From Stigmatella aurantiaca (GTDB lineage Bacteria; Myxococcota; Myxococcia; Myxococcales; Myxococcaceae), in NCBI RefSeq assembly GCF_900109545.1, contig NZ_FOAP01000007.1, positions 124,001 through 188,000 on the forward strand: a DNA stretch of 64,000 nt, in the 5' to 3' direction. This document shows, piece by piece, positions 19,002-27,604 of this stretch. The notes beneath the pieces were generated by a model, which had not been told where the DNA came from, ran no database searches, and saw only the letters and a list, made by a program, of their open reading frames with translations. Both the position numbers and the translations under genes were made by a program. How positions within the stretch are numbered: position 1 is the first letter of the stretch; every line of letters begins with the position of its first letter.

Positions 19002-20586
19002 GGTAAGCCTCCGCGAGCCGCTGGTGCAGGTTCACGCAATGGGTCAGCCCGGAGAGCTCCACGGGTCCTTCCGCGGGCCAGCACACCGTGCTGCAGGTCT
19101 CCGTGCGGGTCAGCCCTCCGTGAGAGCCGAACTCCCAGGCGAAGCCCACCGTGGCCCCGGGCCGTACCGCCTCGCCGAAGAGCACCAGGTCTCCCGCGGT
19201 GGGCATGAAGGGCAGCTCGCGCAGGTAGTCCGCCACGGCCCGGCGGCTGAACTCCCCCGCCAGCGGGGCGCGCTCGAGTTCCTCCGCGCGGTAGACCTGT
19301 CCCTTCACCAGCGCCACCGCCGAGTCGCCGCGCCGCAGGGCCACCAGGCCAATGTCCGGGTGACATGCGGCGCGCGCCAGGACGCCCGGGTGGTGGGCCA
19401 GGAGCGCCCGCGCCTCCAGCGGTTGGCGGCCCCGGGTGAGGTAGACGTGGGCGAAGTTGCCGGACTCGACCACCACCGGCTCCTCCGGGGCGGGCCGCTC
19501 CGTGAGACAGAGCGGCGCACGTCCGTCGAGCAGCCCCCGGTGCAGCGCCTCCAGCGGTGTGGCCGGGGCCCCTCGCAGGAGCATGTTCTCCAGCCGCTGT
19601 CCCTGGCGCTGCTCGAAGGGAAGGCTCTCCACGTGACCATGGTCGGTGAGGAAGACGACGTCATAGGGGTGCTCGACGGTCCGGGCCATCGCGTACAGCT
19701 CCGCGAGGTACCCATCCACCCGCTCCAGCTCCGCGACCGCCTGCGCCGAGCGAGGCCCCCGGCGATGCGCCACCTCGTCGTAATTGCCGAACACGAGGTA
19801 AACACTGGGCACGCCCCGCACCATGTCCACCAGCGCCTTGGTATGAGCGAAGCTCCACCCGAGCCGCTGCAACAGTACCCGGCTGATCAGGAAGCCCCCC
19901 TCGTGGCGGAAGTCTCCAAGCGCCCTTCCCCAGCGCCAGATCTCCCGCAGCGCTCGCCAGGTGTCCCTCCCCAGTGAGCCCAGGTACCGGAACGGACTCC
20001 CCGTGCGCGCCGCCAGGAGCCCTTCCATTTCCGGGGACAACGCGCGTGCCATCCCCTTCAGGCTCGACAGGGTGCTCATGCAGATCCGGTTGCGCGCGCC
20101 TCCCCTGAACAAGGAGAAGTAGGTGTGCCCCCCTTCCACCAAGAGATTCGAGGGCTGCGTCCGCCCCAGCCGCTGTTCAATGTAGAGCGCGTCCTGGGGC
20201 GCGTTCATCCGCACCCGGCGCCCCAGTTCGCGGTCGAACCACGAGTAGGCAGGCAAGTTCGGATGCGGAATTCCGTAGAGGAGCCCCGCCTGGAAGCAGG
20301 GCGTGGAGGCAGGAGAGCCCCAGAAAGCCTCCTCCAGATGGTAGGCCCCCGAGCGCACCAAGGAGGAGAGGAAGGGCATCTGTCCCGTACGCACCGCCTC
20401 GTCCAGCAGATGCTTGGGAACCCCGTCCAGATGGACGAGCAACAGGCGCCGCCGTCGCGTGGCGGCCACGGGCGGCACCTCCCGGCCAATGCGCCCTGCA
20501 AGGCCACGCGCCCAGGCGTGCATGTCCGAGGTGAGTAGGCTGCTCACAGTGGTTGGCTCCCCGCTCCAGCGAGCGAAGGTGCGCAC
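18994..20586 (-). CDS. alkaline-phosphatase-fold protein (nucleotide pyrophosphatase/phosphodiesterase-like)
   Basis: The product resembles metal-dependent phosphodiesterases of the alkaline phosphatase superfamily. Metal-site motifs include LLLVHLDGVPKHLLD near residue 48, a nucleophile region SPASTPCFQAGLLYG near 92-106, NYDEVAHRRGP near 270 and VVFLTDHGHVES near 310. No signal peptide is seen, so it may be cytoplasmic. The start is uncertain: GTG at 20586 gives 530 aa, while ATG at 20523 gives 509; neither has a good ribosome binding site. It lies 74 bases after the phosphomevalonate kinase gene and overlaps the downstream flippase-like gene. Confidence 0.7.
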   Translation of the reverse strand: MRTFARWSGEPTTVSSLLTSDMHAWARGLAGRIGREVPPVAATRRRRLLLVHLDGVPKHLLDEAVRTGQMPFLSSLVRSGAYHLEEAFWGSPASTPCFQAGLLYGIPHPNLPAYSWFDRELGRRVRMNAPQDALYIEQRLGRTQPSNLLVEGGHTYFSLFRGGARNRICMSTLSSLKGMARALSPEMEGLLAARTGSPFRYLGSLGRDTWRALREIWRWGRALGDFRHEGGFLISRVLLQRLGWSFAHTKALVDMVRGVPSVYLVFGNYDEVAHRRGPRSAQAVAELERVDGYLAELYAMARTVEHPYDVVFLTDHGHVESLPFEQRQGQRLENMLLRGAPATPLEALHRGLLDGRAPLCLTERPAPEEPVVVESGNFAHVYLTRGRQPLEARALLAHHPGVLARAACHPDIGLVALRRGDSAVALVKGQVYRAEELERAPLAGEFSRRAVADYLRELPFMPTAGDLVLFGEAVRPGATVGFAWEFGSHGGLTRTETCSTVCWPAEGPVELSGLTHCVNLHQRLAEAYLD

Positions 20587-20660
20587 TCGCAGTCAGGGCA
20601 GCCATCAGGGCTCGCTGGGCTCCTCGCAGAGCAGCCAGGCAAGCCCCCGCCGGGAGCAAC

Positions 20661-21740
20661 TCAGGCGTGCGCGTCCAGCCACGCGCGCAGCCGCGCATCC
20701 GGCTGCGCTTCGCCCCGGAGCCCGGGGTCCACATCCAGCGCCATCGTGTGGAAGCCTCGCGCTTCCAGGCCCTTCATCAGCTCGGCACGCACCTCGGGGC
20801 CCGGCGCGAAGAGGATGCACCCATCTCCGCCCCCTGCCCCGGACTGCTTGCCCGCGCACCCGTAGGAGCCCGCGATGGCCAGCACCCGGCGCATGCCCTC
20901 CGTCTCGGTGGGCCCCAGCTCCTGCAACAGCGCCTGCTGCGCCGTCACGGCCTCCGAGAACGCCCGGAAGTCCCCGCCGCCCAGCCCCTCTTCAATCGCG
21001 TGTCCCAGCGCGTCCGAGCGCTCCACGAAGGCCTGGCGCCCCGCCTCGGCCAGCCGGGCCTCGACCTGGTTGATGAGCACGCGCGTCGAGGCGCTCTCTC
21101 CCGTGAAGGCGTACGCCATCGCCAGCTTCGGCGTGGGCAGCCGCCACAGGTCCACGGCAGGGGCCTCCAGCAGCGCCGCCCGGAAGCCTCCCGCGCTGGA
21201 GGCCGCCATGAGCGCCGCGGTGTCATAGCGCCGGTAGCGCAGCAGGCCGCCCGCGAAGCTCGCCGCCACGTCCCCGCCGCTCCCCTTCCCGCCCTGGCCC
21301 AGCGCGTGCGCCACCAGCGACAGCTTCAGCGTGTCGAAGCGCTCCTCCAGGATGAAGCGCGCCGCGTCCGCCGCCAGCACCGTCGCGCACGCACTGCCGC
21401 CCATGCCCAGCTTCAGCCCACCGGGGCCCACCGCGGACGGGGCAATCGCCAGCTCGAAGCCCACGCTCTGCCGGCCGTGCGCCCGCAGCGCCTCGTCCAG
21501 CGTGCGCGCCACGAAGGAGAACCCCGCGGGCACCTCGCGCTCCCACCGCACGCCCTTGGGCGTGGCACTGCCCGCGAGCAGCCCCTCCTCCAGGCACACG
21601 TGGACCCGCGCATCCGCGCGCCGGCGCACGAGCGCCGCCGTGCGCGGCGCCACCGCCGCCACCCGGGACATGCCGCCCCACAGCACGGCGTACTCCCCGG
21701 AGACGAACAGCTTCCCGGGCGCGGAGAGGGCGCGTTCCAT
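20661..21740 (-). CDS. phosphomevalonate kinase
   Basis: GHMP-family kinase that phosphorylates phosphomevalonate to diphosphomevalonate. The 359-residue product starts MERALSAPGKLFVSGEYAVLWGG, the typical phosphomevalonate kinase opening. The ATP loop is LKLGMGGSACATV near 110-122, and motif 3 is GCAGKQSGAGGGDGCILF near 310. The ATG at 21740 overlaps the stop of mvaD (TGATG), which fixes the start and shows coupling. A reading frame continues far upstream but overlaps mvaD and is not coding. Confidence 0.9.
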   Translation of the reverse strand: MERALSAPGKLFVSGEYAVLWGGMSRVAAVAPRTAALVRRRADARVHVCLEEGLLAGSATPKGVRWEREVPAGFSFVARTLDEALRAHGRQSVGFELAIAPSAVGPGGLKLGMGGSACATVLAADAARFILEERFDTLKLSLVAHALGQGGKGSGGDVAASFAGGLLRYRRYDTAALMAASSAGGFRAALLEAPAVDLWRLPTPKLAMAYAFTGESASTRVLINQVEARLAEAGRQAFVERSDALGHAIEEGLGGGDFRAFSEAVTAQQALLQELGPTETEGMRRVLAIAGSYGCAGKQSGAGGGDGCILFAPGPEVRAELMKGLEARGFHTMALDVDPGLRGEAQPDARLRAWLDAHA

Positions 21741-22726
21741 CAGAACAGGTGCTCGCTCTTGAGCACCGCGTCCCCGCCCGGCACGCACCGCACCACGTCC
21801 ACCGCCCCGCAGGCGCGCGCCAGCGCCTCGGCCGCCACCTCGTGGGCCGCGTCCGTGAGCAGCACCGGGTTGGGCCCCGCGTCCAGCGTGAACCACACCG
21901 GCGTGCCCTTCTTGCGCTGCTCGCGCAGGTGCTCGATGAGCCCCAGCGTGGCCGGGTGCATGTAGCTGAGCGGCGGATCCGCCGCGAACGCCGTGGCGTG
22001 CATGCGCCAGGCGTTGCGCTCGCTCAGCGCCCCCAGCCCCTGCAGGTCCTTGCGCTGGATGAGCTCCACCGCCCGCGGCAGCTCGGCCTCCGCGTCCTTC
22101 GCCCACGCGGCGTAGTACGGGCTCGTCTCCACGGTGAGCTTCATCCCATCCCGCGACTTCACCTCTTTCTCGTCGCGGTTGAGGATGGCCACCACCATGC
22201 GCAGCTCCGGCCAGTGCGACTCGGAGAAGCGCTGCACCGCGAAGCTGTCCGCCCCGTCCGCGCGCTCCCCTTTGCGCCACTCGCAGAAGCCGCCCTGGAT
22301 GCTGCGGCACGCCGAGCCGCTGCCCAGCCGCGCCAGCACGCTCGCCGCGCGGGGCTCGGGGGCCAGGCCCGCCGCCGCCCGGGCCGCCACCGCCAGCGCC
22401 GCGAAGCCCGCCGCGCTGCTGGCCAGGCCCGCCGCCGCCGGGAAGTCGCCGCGCGACACCATCCGCGCGGGCCCCAGCTTGCCGCCCGCCTCCGCCCGCA
22501 CCGCCTCCAGCACGCGCAGGACGCGGTCCCGCTCGCTGCCCTTGGCGGTGTGGCCGTTGATCTCCACCTGGTCCGTGTCCGCTCCGAACTCCACCGTCGT
22601 GGTGACGGACATGGGCGAGAGCGTCAGGGACAGACTCGATTGATGGGGGAGGATGAGCGCCTCATCCCGCTTTCCCCAATACTTCACCAAGGCGATGTTG
22701 GGATGCGCCAGGGCAGTCGCTTTCAT
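21740..22726 (-). CDS. mvaD: diphosphomevalonate decarboxylase
   Basis: MvaD converts diphosphomevalonate to isopentenyl diphosphate with ATP. Characteristic motifs are AHPNIALVKYWGKRDE (7-22), SSLSLTLSPMSVTT, GDFPAAAGLASSAAGFAAL near 93-111, GSGSACRSIQGGF, and TLDAGPNPVLLT. At 328 aa it is a normal bacterial length. I chose the ATG at 22726 (GAGGG 6 bases upstream and alignment to family starts) rather than an in-frame start 16 codons earlier that overlaps the mevalonate kinase gene. Gap to the previous gene is 8 bases. Confidence 0.95.
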   Translation of the reverse strand: MKATALAHPNIALVKYWGKRDEALILPHQSSLSLTLSPMSVTTTVEFGADTDQVEINGHTAKGSERDRVLRVLEAVRAEAGGKLGPARMVSRGDFPAAAGLASSAAGFAALAVAARAAAGLAPEPRAASVLARLGSGSACRSIQGGFCEWRKGERADGADSFAVQRFSESHWPELRMVVAILNRDEKEVKSRDGMKLTVETSPYYAAWAKDAEAELPRAVELIQRKDLQGLGALSERNAWRMHATAFAADPPLSYMHPATLGLIEHLREQRKKGTPVWFTLDAGPNPVLLTDAAHEVAAEALARACGAVDVVRCVPGGDAVLKSEHLF

Positions 22727-22734
22727 GGAAGCCC

Positions 22735-23667
22735 TCACAGCGCCCGCGGTCCCGCGAGCTGGCTGCTGAAACAACGGACCCCGTCATCCAGCAGCTTCTT
22801 CACCGCGGGCTCGGGTTCCAGGAAGAGGCCGATGACGGCCCCGCCGTCACCTCCAGCCCCCGTCAGCTTCGCGCCCAGGGCACCCAGGCCGCGCAGCCGG
22901 TACACCATGTCCTCCAACTGAGGCGAGGACAGCCCCAGCGCCGCCAGCAGCCCCTGGTTGACGTTCATCGCGTCCCCCAGGGCCTCCAGGTCGCCGTCCT
23001 CCACCGCCTTCGCCCCCTCCGCGGCCAGCGTGCCGATCTGCTTGAACAGCCGCGTGTACCGCTCGGGCCACCGCGCCTGCCGCTCGCGCAGGGCGCCCAC
23101 CGTGTGCTTCGTGGGGCTGCGGTCGCCCACCAGCGCCACCAGCACCTTGAGCGGACGCGGGCTCTTGAGCACCTTCAGCCGCCCCGTGGACTGGCCCGGG
23201 GTGCGCTTGTAGAGCAGGAGCTTCTCCAGCGCGCTCGTGGTGTGGTCCACGCCCGAGGGCGTGCCGTGGAACTCCTGCTCCATCTCCAGCGCCAGCCGCG
23301 CCACTTCCTGCGGCGAGTCGTCCCGGCCCGCGGCCTTGAGCAGCACGCGCGTGCTGGCCACCGCCAGCGCGCCGGAGCTGCCCAGCCCCATGGACAGCGG
23401 CAGCTCGGACTCCAGCGTCACCTTCACCCCGGGCTCTCCGCACAGCGTGGCGACACGCTGGAAGGCCCGGGTGAGCAAGGCGCGCTGGGGCCGGCTGAGC
23501 GTGCCCGGCAGCGACAGCTGGCACCGCTTCGCGGGCACCGCCCGCGCCGTCACGCCATACGACAGAGGGCCCGCCAACGCCGGGTGCCCATACACCACAC
23601 TGTGTTCGCCGAGCAGAATGACCTTGCCGGCGCCAAAGCCCTCCAACGGGGCCGCCCTTGCATTCAT
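22735..23667 (-). CDS. mevalonate kinase
   Basis: GHMP kinase that makes 5-phosphomevalonate. Motifs: GAGKVILLGEHSVVYGHPAL (12-31), the glycine-rich ATP loop LPLSMGLGSSGALAVA near 90-105, the catalytic region GTPSGVDHTTSAL, and KLTGAGGDGGAVIGL near the C-terminus. The 310-residue length fits. The ATG at 23667 has no clear Shine-Dalgarno, and the gene begins 23 bases after the HMG-CoA reductase stop. Confidence 0.94.
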   Translation of the reverse strand: MNARAAPLEGFGAGKVILLGEHSVVYGHPALAGPLSYGVTARAVPAKRCQLSLPGTLSRPQRALLTRAFQRVATLCGEPGVKVTLESELPLSMGLGSSGALAVASTRVLLKAAGRDDSPQEVARLALEMEQEFHGTPSGVDHTTSALEKLLLYKRTPGQSTGRLKVLKSPRPLKVLVALVGDRSPTKHTVGALRERQARWPERYTRLFKQIGTLAAEGAKAVEDGDLEALGDAMNVNQGLLAALGLSSPQLEDMVYRLRGLGALGAKLTGAGGDGGAVIGLFLEPEPAVKKLLDDGVRCFSSQLAGPRAL

Positions 23668-23690
23668 AGCGTGTCGAAAGAAAGGGGCCG

Positions 23691-25019
23691 CTAGCCCGCG
23701 GTCCCCGTCGCGGCGGCGGCCTCGTGAGGAGGCAGCGCGGCGATGATCTCCCGCGCCTTCTCTACCTTCACATGGCCCACCTTCACCAGTTCATTGGCGA
23801 TCTTCTCCACCCAGTCGCCGCGCGCGCCCGCCGTCACGGCCACGCACCGCGCGTGCATCGCCATGTGGCCCTTCTGGATGCCCACGCTGCCCAGCGCGCG
23901 CACCGCCGCGAAGTTCTGCGCCAGGCCCACCGCCGCGAACACCATGGACATCTCGCGCACGGTGTGCGCCTGCATCAGCTTGAGCGCCACCTGCACGCCC
24001 GGGTGGACCTTGATGGGGCCGCCCACCAGCCCGAGCGCCATCGGCAGCTCGATGCGGCCCACCAGGTGGCCCTCTTCCAGGTGCCAGGTGGACAGCGGCC
24101 GGTACTGGCCGTCACGGCACGCGAAGGCATGCGCCCCCGCCTCGATGGCGCGCCAGTCCTGGCCCGTGGCGATGGCCACCGCGTCGATGCCGTTCATCAC
24201 GCCCTTGTTGTGCGTGGCCGCCCGGTACGGGTCCGCCTGGGCGAACCGGCTCGCCTGGGAGATGCCCTCGGCGATGAGCTCGCCGGGCAGGTCGAAGTCC
24301 GCCAGGGCCGACGTCGGGATGCGGCACGTGGCGCGCGCCAGCCGGCGGTCCGCCAGGTTCGAGAGGATGCGCAGGTACACCTTGCCGCCGGTGATCTGCT
24401 CCAGCAGCGGCGTGACGCCCTCGGCCATGGTGTTGATGAGGTTGGCGCCCATGGCCTCCTGCGTGTCGACGAGCAGGTGGACGATGAGCAGGGGCTCGCC
24501 GCGCGGGCCCTCGGGCGCCGGCAGCACGCGCACCTCCACGTCCTTGGCCCCGCCGCCCCGGCGAATCATCGACGGGTGGAAGCTGTTGGCCAGCGCGAGC
24601 AGGTGCTCCTTGTGGGCCAGGATCTTCTGCGTGGCCTCGGTCGGATCGCCGTACCGGGTCAGCTGCACCTGGCCGATCATCATCGAGTCGTCGGCCTCGG
24701 CGGTGAAGCCGCCCGCCTCGCGGACGATCTTCGCGGCGAAGGAGACCGCGGCCACCACGGAGGGCTCCTCGACGGCCATGGGCACGAGGTACTCGCGCCC
24801 GTTGACCATCATGTTCAGCCCCAGCCCGAGCGGCAGCGAGAACGTGCCCACCGCGTTCTCGATCATCTGGTTGGCCAGGGTGGTCTGCAGGCTCCCGTGG
24901 CCGCTGAGCAGATCCATCTCCTCGGGGGACAGGCGGAACATCTGGGCAATCTGTGCGCGGCGCTCCTCCATCGACAGCTTGTGGAACCCTGCGAGCCTGG
25001 ACGTCACGAAGTTAGACAT
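23691..25019 (-). CDS. mvaA: hydroxymethylglutaryl-CoA reductase, class II-type
   Basis: HMG-CoA reductase makes mevalonate from HMG-CoA. The 442-residue soluble protein lacks membrane helices, as in bacterial class II enzymes. Catalytic motifs are visible: Glu in VEEPSVVAAVSFAAK, Lys in THNKGVMNGIDAVAIATGQDWRAI (read in parts), Asp in the same stretch, and the C-terminal His in KGHMAMHARC. I chose the ATG at 25019 (MSNFVTSR) because GGGAAGGA lies 6 bases upstream; the ATG at 25025 would abut that site. NADH or NADPH preference cannot be read off. Confidence 0.94.
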   Translation of the reverse strand: MSNFVTSRLAGFHKLSMEERRAQIAQMFRLSPEEMDLLSGHGSLQTTLANQMIENAVGTFSLPLGLGLNMMVNGREYLVPMAVEEPSVVAAVSFAAKIVREAGGFTAEADDSMMIGQVQLTRYGDPTEATQKILAHKEHLLALANSFHPSMIRRGGGAKDVEVRVLPAPEGPRGEPLLIVHLLVDTQEAMGANLINTMAEGVTPLLEQITGGKVYLRILSNLADRRLARATCRIPTSALADFDLPGELIAEGISQASRFAQADPYRAATHNKGVMNGIDAVAIATGQDWRAIEAGAHAFACRDGQYRPLSTWHLEEGHLVGRIELPMALGLVGGPIKVHPGVQVALKLMQAHTVREMSMVFAAVGLAQNFAAVRALGSVGIQKGHMAMHARCVAVTAGARGDWVEKIANELVKVGHVKVEKAREIIAALPPHEAAAATGTAG

Positions 25020-25054
25020 ACCCATTCCTTCCCGAGCCGTGGTGGCAGCACCCT

Positions 25055-26113
25055 CTACAGCGCCGCGAGCCAATCTTTCAATTCACCCGTCTTGATGACC
25101 GGGCGGCGCCGCAGGTCAGCGCACACTTTGCTTCCCGTCAGGAGCATGGCCTGACGCAGTCCCGCCAGGATGACCTGAAGGGCCTTCTCCGCCCCCTCCA
25201 GGCCGCCTTCCTGCTGAGCCTTGAACAGTGGCAGCGCCATGCCCGCGATGTCCGCGCCCAGCGCCAGCACCTTGGCGGCCTCCAGCCCGGTGCGAATCCC
25301 GCCCGAGGCCACCAGCCGGACCTCGGGCCCCACCGCCTGCCGCACGGAGGCCGTGGCCGCCGCGGTGGGAATGCCCCAGCCCGAGAACTCGGCGCCCACC
25401 TGCGCCAGGAGGCCCGTGGCGCGGAGCTGCTCCACCCGGACCCACGAGGTGCCGCCCAGGCCGGAGACGTCAATGTTGCGCACGCCCAGCTCCTTGAACC
25501 GGCGCGCCACGTCCGGACCGATGCCGCAGCCGGTCTCCTTCACCAGCAGCCGCGCCCCGAAGGCCTTCACCAGGCCCTCCACCAGCGCGTAGCCGCCGCG
25601 GAAGTCGCGGTCGCCCTCGGGCTGGGTGAGCTCCTGGCCGGCATTGAGGTGCAGCGCCATGCCGTCGGCCCCGATGGCATCCATCAGCCGCCGCACCCCG
25701 TCCACGCCCAGCCGCGCCGCCTGGTAAAGGCCGATGTTGCCCAGCAGCGCCACCGTGGGCGCCACGTCCCGCACCTGGAAGGAGGCCGCGCGCTCGGGCG
25801 CCTCGCTCATGGCGCGCTGGCTGCCCACGCCGAAGGCCAGCCCGTGCCGCTCCGCCAGCGTCGCCAGATCCTTGTTCACCTTCCCGGCGCGCTCCGTGCC
25901 CCCGGTCATCCCGGTGATGAGCAGCGGGCAGCGCAGGCGCTTGCCCAGGAACTCCGTGGACAGGTCCACATCCGCCGCATCCAGCTCCGGCATGGCGCAG
26001 TGCACCAGCTTGACGCACTCCAGCAAGGTGCTGTTCTGGCGGGGCTCGACTTCGCCAGTAGCGCACAAGTCCAGGTGGGCATCCTTGCGCTTGGCTGTCG
26101 TCTCATCGCCCAT
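25055..26113 (-). CDS. fni: type 2 isopentenyl-diphosphate delta-isomerase (FMN-dependent)
   Basis: Type 2 IDI interconverts IPP and DMAPP using FMN and NADPH. The 352-residue product has RKDAHLDLC near 9-17, PLLITGMTGGTERA near 63-76, FGVGSQRAM, LGNIGLYQA, LHLNAGQELTQPEGDRDF, VKETGCGIGPDVA and the FMN phosphate motif VASGGIRTGLEAAKVLALGA (read in parts). It is the first gene of the mevalonate transcript and precedes HMG-CoA reductase by 35 bases. Confidence 0.95.
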   Translation of the reverse strand: MGDETTAKRKDAHLDLCATGEVEPRQNSTLLECVKLVHCAMPELDAADVDLSTEFLGKRLRCPLLITGMTGGTERAGKVNKDLATLAERHGLAFGVGSQRAMSEAPERAASFQVRDVAPTVALLGNIGLYQAARLGVDGVRRLMDAIGADGMALHLNAGQELTQPEGDRDFRGGYALVEGLVKAFGARLLVKETGCGIGPDVARRFKELGVRNIDVSGLGGTSWVRVEQLRATGLLAQVGAEFSGWGIPTAAATASVRQAVGPEVRLVASGGIRTGLEAAKVLALGADIAGMALPLFKAQQEGGLEGAEKALQVILAGLRQAMLLTGSKVCADLRRRPVIKTGELKDWLAAL

Positions 26114-26430
26114 GGAACTCGACCCCGAAGCCCTCTCGACCCGCTGCGTCGTAAAGGAATTGAATGCTGGAAGAATTTTCTACCAAGTGTTGCTCCTCTA
26201 ACGCAAGTCAAAGGTTGAAAAGTCGTAAGAACCGGCTTTGAAGGTTCAGAAGCCTCGCTTGGGTAGGACAAAGGAACACCTCGCCCGGGCCCCGCCGTTC
26301 CTCGCCCCCTTTTAACGAATTCCACCCCGGGGGATACGCCGGGTGCACCGCGGACGCACCGCTATTGACGTGGCAAGGTGGGACGTTAGGCTGCGGCGCT
26401 TTTTTTGCAGTCCCCTTGGAGGTCGTATCC
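26114..26430. promoter_or_regulatory. divergent control region of mevalonate operon and coiled-coil gene
   Basis: This 317-base gap holds no gene. Toward the right, TTGACG (26365-26370), a 16-base spacer and TAGGCT (26387-26392) form a plausible promoter about 35 bases upstream of the coiled-coil gene start. Toward the left, TTGACT on the minus strand (26206-26211) is a possible -35 for the mevalonate operon, but no -10 sits at the right distance, so that promoter is not assigned. Confidence 0.45.
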
Positions 26431-27528
26431 GTGCTGGTCGCACTTATCCTCGTATCCATCGGCTTTGCCATCACGCTTGGCATGCTGCTGTTCGGCTCGA
26501 ACCGGGCCGCTGTCCTACCGCCCCCCGCCGCCGCCAACGCCAAGAGGGCGGAGCTGTCGGAGGACTCGTCCAAGGCCCGTGCTCGCGCCAACGCGGAGGT
26601 GGAGCGCAAGCAGAAGGAGCTCGATGAGCAGCGCGCTCAGCTTCAGGACCTGAAGGAACAGCTCAAGCAGGCCAAGCGCAAGCTGTTCGAGCAGAAGGAG
26701 TCCGAGAAGGGCGACCGCGATCTGGCCAAGGCCCGCGTCGAGGTGGAGCGTCAGGCGACCGCGCAGCTCGAGGTGGTGCGAGGCGAACTGTCCCAGGCGC
26801 TCTCGGAGATTGAGCGGCTGCGCGGTGAGCAGGGCGCGAACCGCCCCCGCCGTGCGCCCGCCCCTGCCCCCGTGGCCGCCCCGGTGACCGCCCCGGCCCC
26901 CGTGGCCCCGGGGGCCGCGGAGCCCGCCGCGGCCGGACAGATCTCCGCCCCCGCCGCCGAGGGTGAGCGCGTGGTGGCCGCCGCCGTCCAGGTGACGCCC
27001 GCCGCCGAGCCCGCCGCGGAGAAGGCGCCGCGCCGCTACCGCGAGCTCAACGACGTGGACCGGGAGAAGATGGAGCGGCTGGAGCACACCGCCAACAAGG
27101 AGCGCAGCCGCGCGGCGGAGCTGGAGCGCGAGCTGCGCCGGATCAAGGGCCGTGCCGACACCCAGCAGCGCCTCTACACCGCCAGCAAGAGCGAGCTGGA
27201 CCTGGCCAAGGACAAGTTCAAGGCGCTGGAGAAGCGCCTGAACCGCACGCTGCTCGAGCGGGACTTGCTGCGCCGGGCCATCAAGGACCTGGAGAAGAAG
27301 ACCGGCATTCTGGCCGAGCGGACCGAGCTGACGCCGGAGGAGGTCGCCGCCAGCGATCAGAAGATCGAATCGGAAGCCCGCGAGCGGGCCGCCGCCGACG
27401 CCCAGCGCGCCGCGGCGCAGGCCCAGGCGGAGAGCGAGGCCGCCAAGGCCTCCGAGGCCGCCGCGCCTGCCGCCGACGCCCCGGCCGCTCCGGGCGAGAC
27501 GGACAAGGCTCCGGTTCCGAACGCCTGA
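26431..27528 (+). CDS. membrane-anchored coiled-coil protein
   Basis: No known family recognised. The protein starts with one membrane helix (MLVALILVSIGFAITLGMLLF) and continues as a long coiled coil rich in Lys, Glu and Gln (about 45-145). An Ala/Pro-rich linker (about 148-215, with APAPAPVAAPVTAPAPVAPG) follows, then a second coiled coil from RYRELNDVDREKMERLEH onward, and an Ala-rich disordered tail. I chose the GTG at 26431 because GGAGG lies 8 bases upstream; 365 aa. A structural or scaffold role at the inner membrane is inferred from architecture only. Confidence 0.75.
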   Translation: MLVALILVSIGFAITLGMLLFGSNRAAVLPPPAAANAKRAELSEDSSKARARANAEVERKQKELDEQRAQLQDLKEQLKQAKRKLFEQKESEKGDRDLAKARVEVERQATAQLEVVRGELSQALSEIERLRGEQGANRPRRAPAPAPVAAPVTAPAPVAPGAAEPAAAGQISAPAAEGERVVAAAVQVTPAAEPAAEKAPRRYRELNDVDREKMERLEHTANKERSRAAELERELRRIKGRADTQQRLYTASKSELDLAKDKFKALEKRLNRTLLERDLLRRAIKDLEKKTGILAERTELTPEEVAASDQKIESEARERAAADAQRAAAQAQAESEAAKASEAAAPAADAPAAPGETDKAPVPNA

Positions 27529-27551
27529 GCCCCCTGAAGGGCTGAAGTCAC

Positions 27552-27585
27552 GAAGCCCCTCTTCCCACCCGGGAGGAGGGGCTTC
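27552..27585. terminator. convergent hairpin terminator
   Basis: GAAGCCCCTC at 27552-27561 pairs with GAGGGGCTTC at 27576-27585, and the inner bases extend the stem to about 15 pairs around an ACCC loop. There is no T-tract, but the hairpin lies exactly between two convergent genes. Confidence 0.6.
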
Positions 27586-27604
27586 TGTGCGTCCAGGGCA
27601 CGGC

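Noticed and set aside
21741-22310. Upstream extension of the phosphomevalonate kinase frame
   Set aside because: It overlaps mvaD entirely, and the family start MERALSAPGK is at 21740.
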